64,000 nucleotides of DNA, taken from NCBI RefSeq assembly GCF_003194565.2, contig NZ_QICH01000002.1, positions 496,001 through 560,000 on the forward strand, read 5' to 3'. The notes beneath the pieces were generated by a model. The model did no database searches and was not told the origin of the DNA. It worked only from the letters and a program-made list of their open reading frames with translations. Of the stretch, positions 44,146-52,340 are shown piece by piece (the first letter of the stretch is position 1; each line of letters begins with the position of its first letter). Source of the stretch: Kangiella spongicola (lineage in GTDB: Bacteria; Pseudomonadota; Gammaproteobacteria; Enterobacterales; Kangiellaceae). A program made the translations under genes and the position numbers.

Positions 44146-44176
44146 AAAAAAGGCACCCGAAGGTGCCTTTCTCTTA
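44146..44176 (-). terminator. terminator of the rpsF-rpsR-rplI operon
   Basis: GGCACC-GAA-GGTGCC stem with TTTTTT on the minus strand and TTTCT on the plus strand, 22 nt past the rplI stop. Confidence 0.85.
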
Positions 44177-44197
44177 ACTCTTTTGCTTAATTCTAAA

Positions 44198-44662
44198 TTA
44201 AGCTTGAGCTTCGTCGTATTCGCCAACAACAACAACTTTGATGCTAGCTTCAACTTCTGGGTGTAAATGTACTTCGAAAGTGTACTCGCCTGTTTGACGG
44301 ATAGCGCCTTCTGGCATACGTACTTCTTTCTTTTCTAATTCAACACCTTCAGCAACTACCGCTTCCGCGATGTCTGATGTACCTACTGAACCAAAAAGTT
44401 TACCTTCGTCACCAGCGTTTGCTGTGATAGTAACTTCTAGGCCAGCTAGTTTGTCAGCACGTGCTTGAGCAGCAGCTAGAACTTCAGCAGCTTTCGCTTC
44501 TAGTTCTGCACGACGCTCTTCGAAGTGTTTGATGTTTTCTTTTGTCGCAGGAACTGCTTTACCAGTAGGGATAAGGAAGTTACGTCCGTAGCCAGCTGCT
44601 ACAGTAACCGTATCACCTAAATCACCAAGGTTGCGACGTTTTTCAAGTAAAATGACGTTCAT
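44198..44662 (-). CDS. rplI: 50S ribosomal protein bL9
   Basis: A 154-residue bL9 that binds domain V of 23S rRNA near the L1 stalk. The N-terminal domain [32 protein letters not shown]-type signature is clear. The long connecting helix ([26 protein letters not shown]) and C-terminal domain ([27 protein letters not shown]) are complete. It is last gene of rpsF-rpsR-rplI. Confidence 0.98.
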   Translation of the reverse strand: MNVILLEKRRNLGDLGDTVTVAAGYGRNFLIPTGKAVPATKENIKHFEERRAELEAKAAEVLAAAQARADKLAGLEVTITANAGDEGKLFGSVGTSDIAEAVVAEGVELEKKEVRMPEGAIRQTGEYTFEVHLHPEVEASIKVVVVGEYDEAQA

Positions 44663-44686
44663 CGTTATACCCTCTCAAAATGCCGC

Positions 44687-44914
44687 TTATTCGTGGCTAT
44701 CAGTGTATGGCAAAAGAGCCAAGAAGCGCGCACGCTTTACAGCGCTAGCTAATTGACGTTGGTATTTTGCGCTAGTACCGGTAATACGGCTAGGAACAAT
44801 TTTACCAGTTTCTGTGATGTAATTTTTTAGCATAGCTGTATCTTTATAATCGATCTCAGTTATACCTTCAGCCGAGAAACGGCAGAACTTACGACGACGG
44901 TTAAAACGTGCCAT
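44687..44914 (-). CDS. rpsR: 30S ribosomal protein bS18
   Basis: A 75-residue bS18 with [38 protein letters not shown] and [21 protein letters not shown]. It binds bS6 in the platform of the small subunit. It follows rpsF by 14 nt, leaving no room for the priB gene found here in enterobacteria. Confidence 0.98.
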   Translation of the reverse strand: MARFNRRRKFCRFSAEGITEIDYKDTAMLKNYITETGKIVPSRITGTSAKYQRQLASAVKRARFLALLPYTDSHE

Positions 44915-44928
44915 GATATGTCTCCTTA

Positions 44929-45324
44929 TTACTCAGCCGCAGCTTCAGTTGATTCTTCTTTCTTAGCTTCTTCTTTAGCTGGCTTTTCGTCACGAGCAGG
45001 CGCTTCGTCTTTCTTAGCCATTGGAGAAGCTTCTGTGATGGCTTCTTTACGACGCATTACCATGTTACGTAACACGGCATCGTTGTAACGGAAAGCATCT
45101 TCTAATTCTTCGATAACTTCGCCATTCGCTTCAACATTCATAAGAACGTAGTGAGCTTTGTGAAGTTTATTGATAGGGTATGCAAGCTGACGACGGCCCC
45201 AGTCTTCTAGACGGTGAACTGTGCCTTCTGCATCAGTGATCATCTTGCTGTAACGCTCGATCATGCCTGGAACTTGATCAGACTGATCTGGGTGCACCAA
45301 GAATACGATTTCGTAGTGTCTCAT
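44929..45324 (-). CDS. rpsF: 30S ribosomal protein bS6
   Basis: A 131-residue bS6 ([48 protein letters not shown]-like core, and [25 protein letters not shown]). The C-terminal tail from about residue 105 is a low-complexity Lys/Glu/Ala stretch ending in Glu. E. coli bS6 has a Glu tail added by RimK; here the acidic character is partly encoded in a mixed-charge tail. It heads the operon. Confidence 0.97.
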   Translation of the reverse strand: MRHYEIVFLVHPDQSDQVPGMIERYSKMITDAEGTVHRLEDWGRRQLAYPINKLHKAHYVLMNVEANGEVIEELEDAFRYNDAVLRNMVMRRKEAITEASPMAKKDEAPARDEKPAKEEAKKEESTEAAAE

Positions 45325-45400
45325 TTAAAGTCTCCTTTCGGTTTCCAGCCACCTATAGCCCGTCTTTGAAGTGGAACTATAAGCAACAAGGAGTAAACCT
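45325..45400 (-). promoter_or_regulatory. possible bS6:bS18-binding mRNA leader
   Basis: The 5' region of rpsF on the minus strand contains CCAC/GTGG and CTATAG self-pairing segments, then GGTGG...ACCG, just before AGGAGA and the ATG. The known S6:S18 leader motif also uses CCG and GGUG elements. I could not fold it; this is a suggestion. Confidence 0.25.
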
Positions 45401-45536
45401 GATTGTCATAAAACTTGGCCAGAGATTGACCAAGGGCGCGTATTTTAAGGATTTCATGGCTAAAGATCAACCAATTTAGGCGCTAATACACTGACTCATA
45501 GGCTATTTGGTAGATAAAGTGCGTAAAAGCAGTCCA

Positions 45537-46004
45537 TCACACCAATAAACCGTCGATATCCCTGTAAATTGGATTTTGCAGAGATATTAAAGTCTCGGTC
45601 GAGCGAACTTGTTCGATGGATTGCAGTTTATTGATCAGTATATGCTGAAAGCGATCGATATCTGGCGCGATGACTTTTAGCAATACACTATACTGACCTG
45701 TGGTGTAGTAAGCCTCTATGACTTCGGGGATCTGAATCAACTGCTCTTTTACTGGTTGATAATCCTTTGCCGATTTCAAGAAAACACCAACAAAACAGCA
45801 GACATCATAGCCAAGCGCTTTAGGCTCGATCTTGACTTTTGTCCCTTGAATAACGCCAGCTTGGCGCATTTTCTCGATTCTGACATGGATAGTCCCTGCG
45901 CTAACACCCAAACTTTCCGCAATTTTGGCATAGGGAGTTCGTGCTTCTTGTAATAATTGAGCCAAAATTTTTTTATCCAAATTATCGATCTCATAATTTT
46001 TCAT
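45537..46004 (-). CDS. asnC: Lrp/AsnC-family regulator AsnC
   Basis: A 155-residue regulator with an N-terminal HTH (IDNLDKKILAQLLQEARTPYAKIAESLGVSAGTIHVRIEKMRQAGVI) and a C-terminal RAM effector domain (CCFVGVFLK, EVIEAYYTTGQYSVLLKV). It is divergent from asnA, with 160 AT-rich bp between, the classic arrangement in which AsnC activates asnA and senses asparagine. That context supports AsnC rather than Lrp. Confidence 0.93.
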   Translation of the reverse strand: MKNYEIDNLDKKILAQLLQEARTPYAKIAESLGVSAGTIHVRIEKMRQAGVIQGTKVKIEPKALGYDVCCFVGVFLKSAKDYQPVKEQLIQIPEVIEAYYTTGQYSVLLKVIAPDIDRFQHILINKLQSIEQVRSTETLISLQNPIYRDIDGLLV

Positions 46005-46164
46005 GAGAATCCTTCCCGAAATTATTCATACAGTAAAATTTATTATGCTTTTTTAGATTTAATATAGCAATAAACCTTTATTGTTAGACAGATATAGATA
46101 TTTAAATCAATTAAATATAAAAATATTAATTAACAAGTATTAATCTATCGAATTAAGGACCACC

Positions 46165-47157
46165 ATGAAAAAGCTAGCAAAAGAGGCCTTTATCCAGGAT
46201 CAAAGATTGATTCAACAGGCCAAGTCGTTCTTCTTAGAAAAGTTAAGTAAGGAATTATCGCTGCTTGAAGTTCAGGCGCCAATCCTTACCTTTCAGGGCG
46301 ATGGGATCCAAGACGATCTCAACGGTGTTGAGAAGCCGGTAGCGGTACAAAGCCAGACACTGTCCCGTCCGCTAGAGATAGTACAGTCCTTAGCTAAGTG
46401 GAAACGTCAATTATTGGCTCGAAGTGACTTTGATATAGGCACAGGGATCGTTACTCAAATGCGTGCGATTCGTCCTGATGAAGAAGCTCTTACTGAACGC
46501 CACTCCTTATATGTCGATCAGTGGGACTGGGAAAAAGTCATGAGTGCCGATGAAACGTCATTGGACTATCTCAGAGAAACGGTAGAGACATTATATAAGG
46601 CGATGCGAGCAACGGATCAGCTTGTCGCTAGCGCAATGCAACGAGAGCCACTCTTACCTACAGAGATTACTTTCATCCAGTCAGAAGACCTGATGAAACA
46701 ATACCCTGGTTTATCACCGAGTCAGCGTGAGTATAGAGTCTGTAAAGAATATGGAGCCGTTTTTATCATTGGAATTGGCGGTGAACTTAGTGACGGCACC
46801 ATTCACGACGGGCGTGCCCCTGATTATGATGATTGGAGTAGCCCAACTGATGATGGTTATTATGGATTAAACGGTGACATATTAGTCTGGAACCCAGTAT
46901 TAGAAGATGCTTTTGAACTGTCATCCATGGGTATTCGAGTATCACCTGATGTTATGCTGCAACAGCTACAAATACGCAATTGCGAGCATCGCCTCAACTA
47001 TCTGTGGCATCAGCAACTAATGGCTGGTCACTTGCCACAAACCATAGGTGGCGGTATTGGCCAGTCTCGACTGATGATGTTTTTATTGCAGAAAGCGCAT
47101 ATTGGGCAAGTCCAATTCAGTGTTTGGCCAGAAGAGCTGGAAATACCGGTTTTATAA
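46165..47157 (+). CDS. asnA: aspartate-ammonia ligase (asparagine synthetase A)
   Basis: A 330-residue enzyme, identical in length to E. coli AsnA, making asparagine from aspartate, ammonia and ATP. It has the class II aminoacyl-tRNA-synthetase-like fold: LEVQAPILTFQGDGIQDDLNG, IVQSLAKWKRQLLAR, MRAIRPDE, YVDQWDWEK, DGRAPDYDDW and GGGIGQSRLMM. AAGGA precedes the ATG. Activation by the divergent AsnC is expected. Confidence 0.97.
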   Translation: MKKLAKEAFIQDQRLIQQAKSFFLEKLSKELSLLEVQAPILTFQGDGIQDDLNGVEKPVAVQSQTLSRPLEIVQSLAKWKRQLLARSDFDIGTGIVTQMRAIRPDEEALTERHSLYVDQWDWEKVMSADETSLDYLRETVETLYKAMRATDQLVASAMQREPLLPTEITFIQSEDLMKQYPGLSPSQREYRVCKEYGAVFIIGIGGELSDGTIHDGRAPDYDDWSSPTDDGYYGLNGDILVWNPVLEDAFELSSMGIRVSPDVMLQQLQIRNCEHRLNYLWHQQLMAGHLPQTIGGGIGQSRLMMFLLQKAHIGQVQFSVWPEELEIPVL

Positions 47158-47173
47158 TATGCGTATATATCGT

Positions 47174-47212
47174 GTCCCTTGCTGTTCACTTCAAGCGCAA
47201 ACAGCAAGGGAC
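47174..47212. other. 13-bp perfect inverted repeat between convergent genes
   Basis: GTCCCTTGCTGTT (47174-47186) and AACAGCAAGGGAC (47200-47212) with a 13-nt loop. It sits between the asnA stop and the stop of the convergent gene. No T-run follows on either strand. Confidence 0.7.
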
Positions 47213-47226
47213 GTTACATATATAAA

Positions 47227-47922
47227 CTAGCTTTCTTCTTGCGGACGCACAATATAGATATGAACCTCTTTAGAGTCGCCCATATTATCCGACATAGTGG
47301 AGTATTTAGTGTAGTCAGTTTTTCTTAAGGCAGACGAGATGCTAAAGAATGCATTGACTTTATGACCCGTACCTTCGTGCAATGGCGTCACTGACATGCG
47401 ACAAATCGTTGTCTTACACTCCACACCATTAAAACTCATCTCTGATAAAAGTTCAGAGTTGTTAACAATTGCGGCTAACTCTTCTTGAGCTTTATAAGAC
47501 CAGTCCCCGTCGACGGCTTGCTCTTTAAAGGTCTCTATAACTGAATTTCTTTCTGCTATGGCTTTCTTGGCCTCTTCTTCAGATGGCCCGATAGAAGGCG
47601 TTTTTTTGGATTTATTTTCTGAGGCTATTTGATGCTCATTATTCATGGCAACAAGCTCTTCTAACTCTTCAATTCTCGCTTGTTGACTGGAGTTGATTGC
47701 TCTCAAGTTTTTAATCTTAGCTTCCAGTTCAGACAGTTGCGACTCAAACTGCATAGTCTTGTCTTGGTCGCCTTCCGCACCCTTTGCGACAGGAGGTTTA
47801 CTTGTCTCGACGGCTGACGGAGTTAAAGTTTTAGGCTTACTGTTCAATTGTTTTTGGTCCAAAAATTGATAAACATTTAAACCAATAGACAGAAGCAGAG
47901 TTATGGCGAGGATCTTTTTCAT
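47227..47922 (-). CDS. single-pass coiled-coil protein, paralog of the gene at 51.7-52.3 kb
   Basis: A 231-residue protein: N-terminal helix (KKILAITLLLSIGLNVYQFL), linker, coiled coil (about 58-92: FESQLSELEAKIKNLRAIN), and a C-terminal domain with ECKTTICRMSVTP. The Cys-x4-Cys motif and overall layout are shared with the protein at 51658-52338 (CKETICKVSIAP). Similar proteins with one helix and a 'C..T.C.V' motif are known to me only as hypothetical. Probably periplasmic with a disulfide. It flanks the Nramp-pxp block. Confidence 0.65.
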   Translation of the reverse strand: MKKILAITLLLSIGLNVYQFLDQKQLNSKPKTLTPSAVETSKPPVAKGAEGDQDKTMQFESQLSELEAKIKNLRAINSSQQARIEELEELVAMNNEHQIASENKSKKTPSIGPSEEEAKKAIAERNSVIETFKEQAVDGDWSYKAQEELAAIVNNSELLSEMSFNGVECKTTICRMSVTPLHEGTGHKVNAFFSISSALRKTDYTKYSTMSDNMGDSKEVHIYIVRPQEES

Positions 47923-48047
47923 TGCAAATTCCTTGTTTTATATTTTTTCCGAAACTAGTTATATCTAATCTTTTACCCCTAGACAACTCATTGCGGTATA
48001 AAGATTTTCCCTGTAGTCTCATAAAAAAATATTCACCCTACACGTCT

Positions 48048-49265
48048 ATGAAACTACCTAAAATTTCCATCGGCCCAGCAGCATTAGTCGCTGCGGCATT
48101 TATTGGACCTGGAACCGTCACCGTAGCCACAAAAGCGGGGGCAAATTTCGGCTTTAGCTTACTCTGGGCATTATTATTTTCAATTCTGGCCACCATGATT
48201 CTGCAAGAGATGACCGCAAGGTTGGGCGTCATCGGACAAAAAGGGCTAGGTCAGTCTATTCGTGAATTAATAAAGAATCCTGCCTTAAAAGCTCTTTCCA
48301 TTATCTTAGTGGTTAGCGCCATTATTATCGGTAATGCCGCTTATGAAGGTGGCAATATTGCAGGCGCAACGCTTGGTGTTGAAGTGGTTTGGGACTATCC
48401 CGATATTGCAGGAATCGATTTAGCAGCGCTGACTATCGGTGTCATTGCTTTCTTCGTGCTTCTAACCGGAAGCTATCGCCTAATCGAAAAGGTGTTAATC
48501 GCCGTGGTTTTGTTGATGAGTATTGCCTTTCTCGTCACCTTTGTCTTAACCAAGCCTGATTTAGGTGAGTTGTTTGAGGGATTATTGGTGCCAAGCCTTC
48601 CAGATTCTGCAACCTTAACCGTGATTGCTTTAATCGGCACCACAGTGGTTCCTTATAATTTGTTTTTACACTCTTCTAGCGCTAAAAAGAAGTGGAAAAC
48701 TGTCTCGGATCTGAAAAAAGCGCGACAGGATATTTATGTCTCGATTCCGCTTGGTGGATTAATTTCTATTGCTATCGTTTCGACCGCTGCCAGTGCATTC
48801 TTCGGCAGCCAATTGGAAATAAATAGCGCAGCAGATATGGCGAAAAGTATTGAGCCTGCATTTGGCGAATTAGCACAATACATGATTGCGCTAGGATTAT
48901 TTGCTTCGGGGATTTCTTCGGCGATCACAGCCCCATTAGCTTCGGCTTATGCCTTAACGGGTTTGTTAAATATCCCTGAAGATCTTAGAAGTTATAAATT
49001 CCGCGCTATTTGGATGATCATTTTAGTGGTTGGTGTGGCCGTGTCATCTTTAGGCTTAAAACCTGTTTCAGTCATTTGGTTTGCTCAAGTGGCTAACGGT
49101 TTACTGTTGCCGATCATTGCAAGCTTTTTGTTGTGGGCAATGAACCAAAACTTTTTAGGCCAACATAAAAACAATCTATGGCAAAACTTGTTGGGCTTCT
49201 TGGTTGTTATCGTCTCGTTCGTTTTAGGCGCAAAGAGTCTACTATCTGCCTTCAAGTTGTTATAA
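48048..49265 (+). CDS. Nramp-related transporter linked to 5-oxoprolinase genes
   Basis: A 405-residue LeuT-fold protein with about 11 helices. I start it at the ATG (MKLPKISIGP); an in-frame extension back to 47922 overlaps the divergent promoter region. It aligns with Nramp/MntH in helix 1 (AAFIGPGTVTVATKAG, 17-31) and helix 6 (GTTVVPYNLFLHS, 198-209). The canonical metal ligands are changed: DPGN reads GPGT (20-23) and MPH reads VPY (201-203). Eight nt separate its stop from pxpA. A substrate other than Mn/Fe, perhaps 5-oxoproline or a related acid, is inferred from context. Confidence 0.8.
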   Translation: MKLPKISIGPAALVAAAFIGPGTVTVATKAGANFGFSLLWALLFSILATMILQEMTARLGVIGQKGLGQSIRELIKNPALKALSIILVVSAIIIGNAAYEGGNIAGATLGVEVVWDYPDIAGIDLAALTIGVIAFFVLLTGSYRLIEKVLIAVVLLMSIAFLVTFVLTKPDLGELFEGLLVPSLPDSATLTVIALIGTTVVPYNLFLHSSSAKKKWKTVSDLKKARQDIYVSIPLGGLISIAIVSTAASAFFGSQLEINSAADMAKSIEPAFGELAQYMIALGLFASGISSAITAPLASAYALTGLLNIPEDLRSYKFRAIWMIILVVGVAVSSLGLKPVSVIWFAQVANGLLLPIIASFLLWAMNQNFLGQHKNNLWQNLLGFLVVIVSFVLGAKSLLSAFKLL

Positions 49266-49272
49266 TAACCGT

Positions 49273-50034
49273 ATGAATAGAAGCATTGATATTAATTGCG
49301 ATCTTGGTGAAAGCACTAAGCCAGAAAGCTGGGCGCGTGATGCCGAGATTATGCCTTACATATCGTCCTGCAATATTGCTTGTGGCGGCCATGAAGGCAA
49401 TCAAGCGAGCGTCAATGCTTCAATTAATAATGCTTTGGCCCACAACTTAGCGATCGGCGCACACCCCTCCTATCCTGATAAAGAAAATTTTGGCCGAAAG
49501 TCCATAAGCTTGGGTGAGCTTGAGCTTATAAAAACCTTACGGCTGCAAATTGATTTAATTGCTGAAAGTTGCAATCAACATGGGGCCAAGCTTTTCCATG
49601 TTAAACCTCATGGCGCGCTCTATAACGATGCCGCCTTGGACTTATCCCTCGCTACCACGATTGCTGAAGTCGTGGCGCAAGTGTCAGGAAATATAAAGCT
49701 GATGGGGTTAGCCGATTCGGCCATGAAGGAAGCTGCTCATAAGGTTGGTATTGAGTTTATCAATGAAGGCTTTATGGATCGCAATTATCGATCGAATAAA
49801 ACTTTAGTGCCACGCACGGAGCCAGAAGCGTTACATAGCACTCTTGAAGAAAGCTTACAGCAAGCTCTAAAGTTTGCTCAAGGTAAACCAATCTCTACGC
49901 CATCGGGTCAGTTGCTCAGTATGAAGGTTGACTCGATTTGCCTGCATGGCGATAACCCGAATGCAGTCTCTATTGCCAAGCAACTGCATCAAAGTTTGAC
50001 AGACCATAACATACAGATTCGTTCAGGAATGTAA
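49273..50034 (+). CDS. pxpA: 5-oxoprolinase subunit A (LamB/YcsF family)
   Basis: A 253-residue protein with the family start SIDINCDLGES and SCNIACGGHEGN, AIGAHPSYPD, VKPHGALYND, INEGFMDRNY and CLHGDNPNAV. PxpABC together hydrolyse 5-oxo-L-proline to glutamate using ATP; PxpA carries the ring-opening part. The stop overlaps the pxpB start by one base. Confidence 0.94.
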   Translation: MNRSIDINCDLGESTKPESWARDAEIMPYISSCNIACGGHEGNQASVNASINNALAHNLAIGAHPSYPDKENFGRKSISLGELELIKTLRLQIDLIAESCNQHGAKLFHVKPHGALYNDAALDLSLATTIAEVVAQVSGNIKLMGLADSAMKEAAHKVGIEFINEGFMDRNYRSNKTLVPRTEPEALHSTLEESLQQALKFAQGKPISTPSGQLLSMKVDSICLHGDNPNAVSIAKQLHQSLTDHNIQIRSGM

Positions 50035-50714
50035 TGTTTAATTATAGCGTTAATATAAACAGCGATAACTCTTTAATTATCGAGTTCAAAGGCGAAATCA
50101 GTCTAGAACTAACGCGCTTTATATTAGGTTGTAAACAAAATATCGAACAAGCCCAACTTACTGGTATTATTGAAACTGTTCCTGCTTACAACTCTTTACT
50201 GGCCATTTTCAAACCATTGGAGTGGGAACCAGTACAAACAAGCTCAACCATAGAAAAGTTACTAAGCTCAGCTAAAGCAGTCGAAACATCGGACTCTGAA
50301 AAGCACATCATCCCAGTATGTTACGACGCTTCTTTAGCGCCTGATTTAGAATACGTCGCACAAAGAACCAATCTCTCCGTTAAGGAAGTCGTAAATCTTC
50401 ATACTGCAAACCAATACCCAGTTTATATGCTTGGTTTTTTACCTGGATTCTTATATCTGGGAGGATTGAATCCAAAGTTACACTGTACTCGACGAGACGA
50501 TCCTAGAGCAAAAGTTGAAGCAGGCTCAGTGGCGATTGGTGGCGAACAAACCGGAATTTACCCTATCGATAGCCCTGGCGGTTGGAATATTATTGGTAAA
50601 ACCCCCAAGAGGATATTCGACATCACAAAGAATAAACCTGCGATTGCCAAGCCTCTAGATACGATTCAGTTCACTTCTATCAGCCTTGATGAGTTTAATA
50701 GCTATGAGCATTAG
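50034..50714 (+). CDS. pxpB: 5-oxoprolinase subunit B (KipI-like)
   Basis: A 226-residue protein with VCYDASLAPDLEYVAQRTNLS, VYMLGFLPGFLYLGGL, PKLHCTRRDDPRAKVEAGSVAIGGEQTGIYP and SPGGWNIIGKTP, the KipI/AHS1 signature. It works with PxpC in ATP-dependent 5-oxoproline activation. The name KipI reflects a Bacillus sporulation-kinase effect not relevant here. It overlaps pxpC slightly. Confidence 0.94.
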   Translation: MFNYSVNINSDNSLIIEFKGEISLELTRFILGCKQNIEQAQLTGIIETVPAYNSLLAIFKPLEWEPVQTSSTIEKLLSSAKAVETSDSEKHIIPVCYDASLAPDLEYVAQRTNLSVKEVVNLHTANQYPVYMLGFLPGFLYLGGLNPKLHCTRRDDPRAKVEAGSVAIGGEQTGIYPIDSPGGWNIIGKTPKRIFDITKNKPAIAKPLDTIQFTSISLDEFNSYEH

Positions 50715-51654
50715 AGTGTTAAAAGCTGGCGTTTTAAGTACCATCCAAGATCTGGGGCGGCCAAATTACTTGGAGTATGGCGTTTCTAGGAATGGCGCTC
50801 TCGACGAATATAGCCACCAAATTGCCAACTGGCTTGTAGGTAATCCAAAATCGAATGCGACCATAGAAGTTACACAAGTTGGACCGTCTTTAGAGTTCAT
50901 GGAGAATCATACCGTTGCAGTAGCAGGCGCTAGTTTTGAGCTCACTCTTAACGATTCACCCTGCCCCATGAACACTACCTTGCACCTCAAAGCTGGCGAT
51001 GTATTAACATTTGAGAAATTGCTATCTGGAGCACGGGCATACATTGCTATAGCAGGTGAGATTAATTTAGAAGCGGTGATGGGTAGTTTATCAACGAATT
51101 TACTCGCTGGTTTTGGTGGTTATCAGGGCCGAGCACTAGAGGATGGTGATGAGATTGCTATAAATTCGGAGCACTTCACTGAGACTCGCGTGACTCCCAA
51201 AGAACTTTCAGTGGAGCATCACCATAGCTTAGAGCAACACCACTTTGTGGTGCGATTTACTCAAGGTAGAGAATACGAGCTATTAACAGAGCCCAGTAAA
51301 CAGTCGTTGGTTGAAAACGACTATAGCGTAAGTAGCTATAGCAATCGGATGGCGTTAAAGCTAGAGTCTGACAAAGACACCCTCAATCAAACCCAAGAGC
51401 TCTCGATGACCACAGCGCCTATCGTTTCAGGTACTGTGCAACTGCCACCGAGCGGTCATCCCATCGTCATTCTAGCTGACGGACAAACCACCGGCGGCTA
51501 CCCAAGAGTTGGGCAAGTCATTAGTGCTGACCTTAGCTTACTAGCTCAACTAAAAGCTAATGATACGGTTTCTTTCTACCCAGTAACCGTAGACGAAGCT
51601 TTAAGTGCCTTATTTAAAAAGAACAACTATTTCGACTCTGCCCTTAGTCACTAA
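50704..51654 (+). CDS. pxpC: 5-oxoprolinase subunit C (KipA/biotin-dependent carboxylase-like)
   Basis: A 316-residue AHS2-domain protein starting MSIRVLKAGVLSTIQDLGRP, the standard N-terminus; an upstream TTG and ATG in frame would add seven or six residues. Further marks are GVSRNGALDEYSHQIANWLVGNP, ARAYIAIAGEI, SYSNRMALKL and LADGQTTGGYPRVGQVI. It completes the pxpABC unit and ends 3 nt from the convergent gene's stop. Confidence 0.94.
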   Translation: MSIRVLKAGVLSTIQDLGRPNYLEYGVSRNGALDEYSHQIANWLVGNPKSNATIEVTQVGPSLEFMENHTVAVAGASFELTLNDSPCPMNTTLHLKAGDVLTFEKLLSGARAYIAIAGEINLEAVMGSLSTNLLAGFGGYQGRALEDGDEIAINSEHFTETRVTPKELSVEHHHSLEQHHFVVRFTQGREYELLTEPSKQSLVENDYSVSSYSNRMALKLESDKDTLNQTQELSMTTAPIVSGTVQLPPSGHPIVILADGQTTGGYPRVGQVISADLSLLAQLKANDTVSFYPVTVDEALSALFKKNNYFDSALSH

Positions 51655-51657
51655 AAC

Positions 51658-52338
51658 CTAATGAGTGTTATATAAAAAGATTTCGACATGACCGCTACTA
51701 TCATTGATATTAAAGATAGAGCGCATACCGGATAGCGCTTTATTGTCTGACTTAACAATAGTCTGCGTCACCTTCATAGCAGCACCAAGTAAGTGTCCCT
51801 GCGAAGCCCCGTCGTAAGGTGCGATACTCACCTTGCAGATTGTTTCTTTGCACTGCATATCTTTAATTTGTAAATCAGACAATAATCCCTTTTCAGCAAA
51901 AAGTTGATCGAGTTGAACCTTGGTTTCATTTGACCAAGTGTAGTCCTCTTCTTCGGACTCAAAACGTGATAATACGTCCTCGGACATAGCAGCAGCTTCT
52001 TTAGCGAACTCTGAGTCTAAGTCGTTTGAGAAACCAGCCGAGGTCGTCTCCGAGCTTTTTATTTCAGCTAGCTCCTGCTCTAATTCCGCAACTTTCTCTG
52101 CTAATTGACGCTTTTCTTTATCGACATCGGCAACTATATATTTTTCTAAAACAGGTTCGCTGTGTTCGGTAATATCTATATCATCAGTTGGCTTATTTCC
52201 GGTTTGAAGACTATAGTTCTGTGTTTCTATAGCCTCTTGCCCTAGAGTGCTACTATCACTACCGACAACTTGGAACAATAGGTAAGTATTTAGTCCTAAC
52301 GATACAACTAACAAACCTAAAAGAACTTTCTGATTCAT
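51658..52338 (-). CDS. single-pass coiled-coil protein, paralog of the gene at 47.2-47.9 kb
   Basis: A 226-residue protein: membrane helix with KVLLGLLVVSLGLNTYLLF, acidic linker, coiled coil (VDKEKRQLAEKVAELEQELAEIK, ~71-95), and a C-terminal domain with QCKETICKVSIAP (Cys-x4-Cys). It ends FLYNTH. It follows rlmB by 2 nt on the same strand, so it may be cotranscribed with rnr-rlmB. Together with its paralog it brackets the Nramp-pxpABC block and asn genes. Function is unknown. Confidence 0.65.
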   Translation of the reverse strand: MNQKVLLGLLVVSLGLNTYLLFQVVGSDSSTLGQEAIETQNYSLQTGNKPTDDIDITEHSEPVLEKYIVADVDKEKRQLAEKVAELEQELAEIKSSETTSAGFSNDLDSEFAKEAAAMSEDVLSRFESEEEDYTWSNETKVQLDQLFAEKGLLSDLQIKDMQCKETICKVSIAPYDGASQGHLLGAAMKVTQTIVKSDNKALSGMRSIFNINDSSGHVEIFLYNTH

Positions 52339-52340
52339 TT

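Noticed and set aside
50034-51654. Biotin-dependent carboxylase / KipI-KipA kinase inhibitor
   Set aside because: With an adjacent LamB/YcsF gene the set is pxpABC, the ATP-dependent 5-oxoprolinase.
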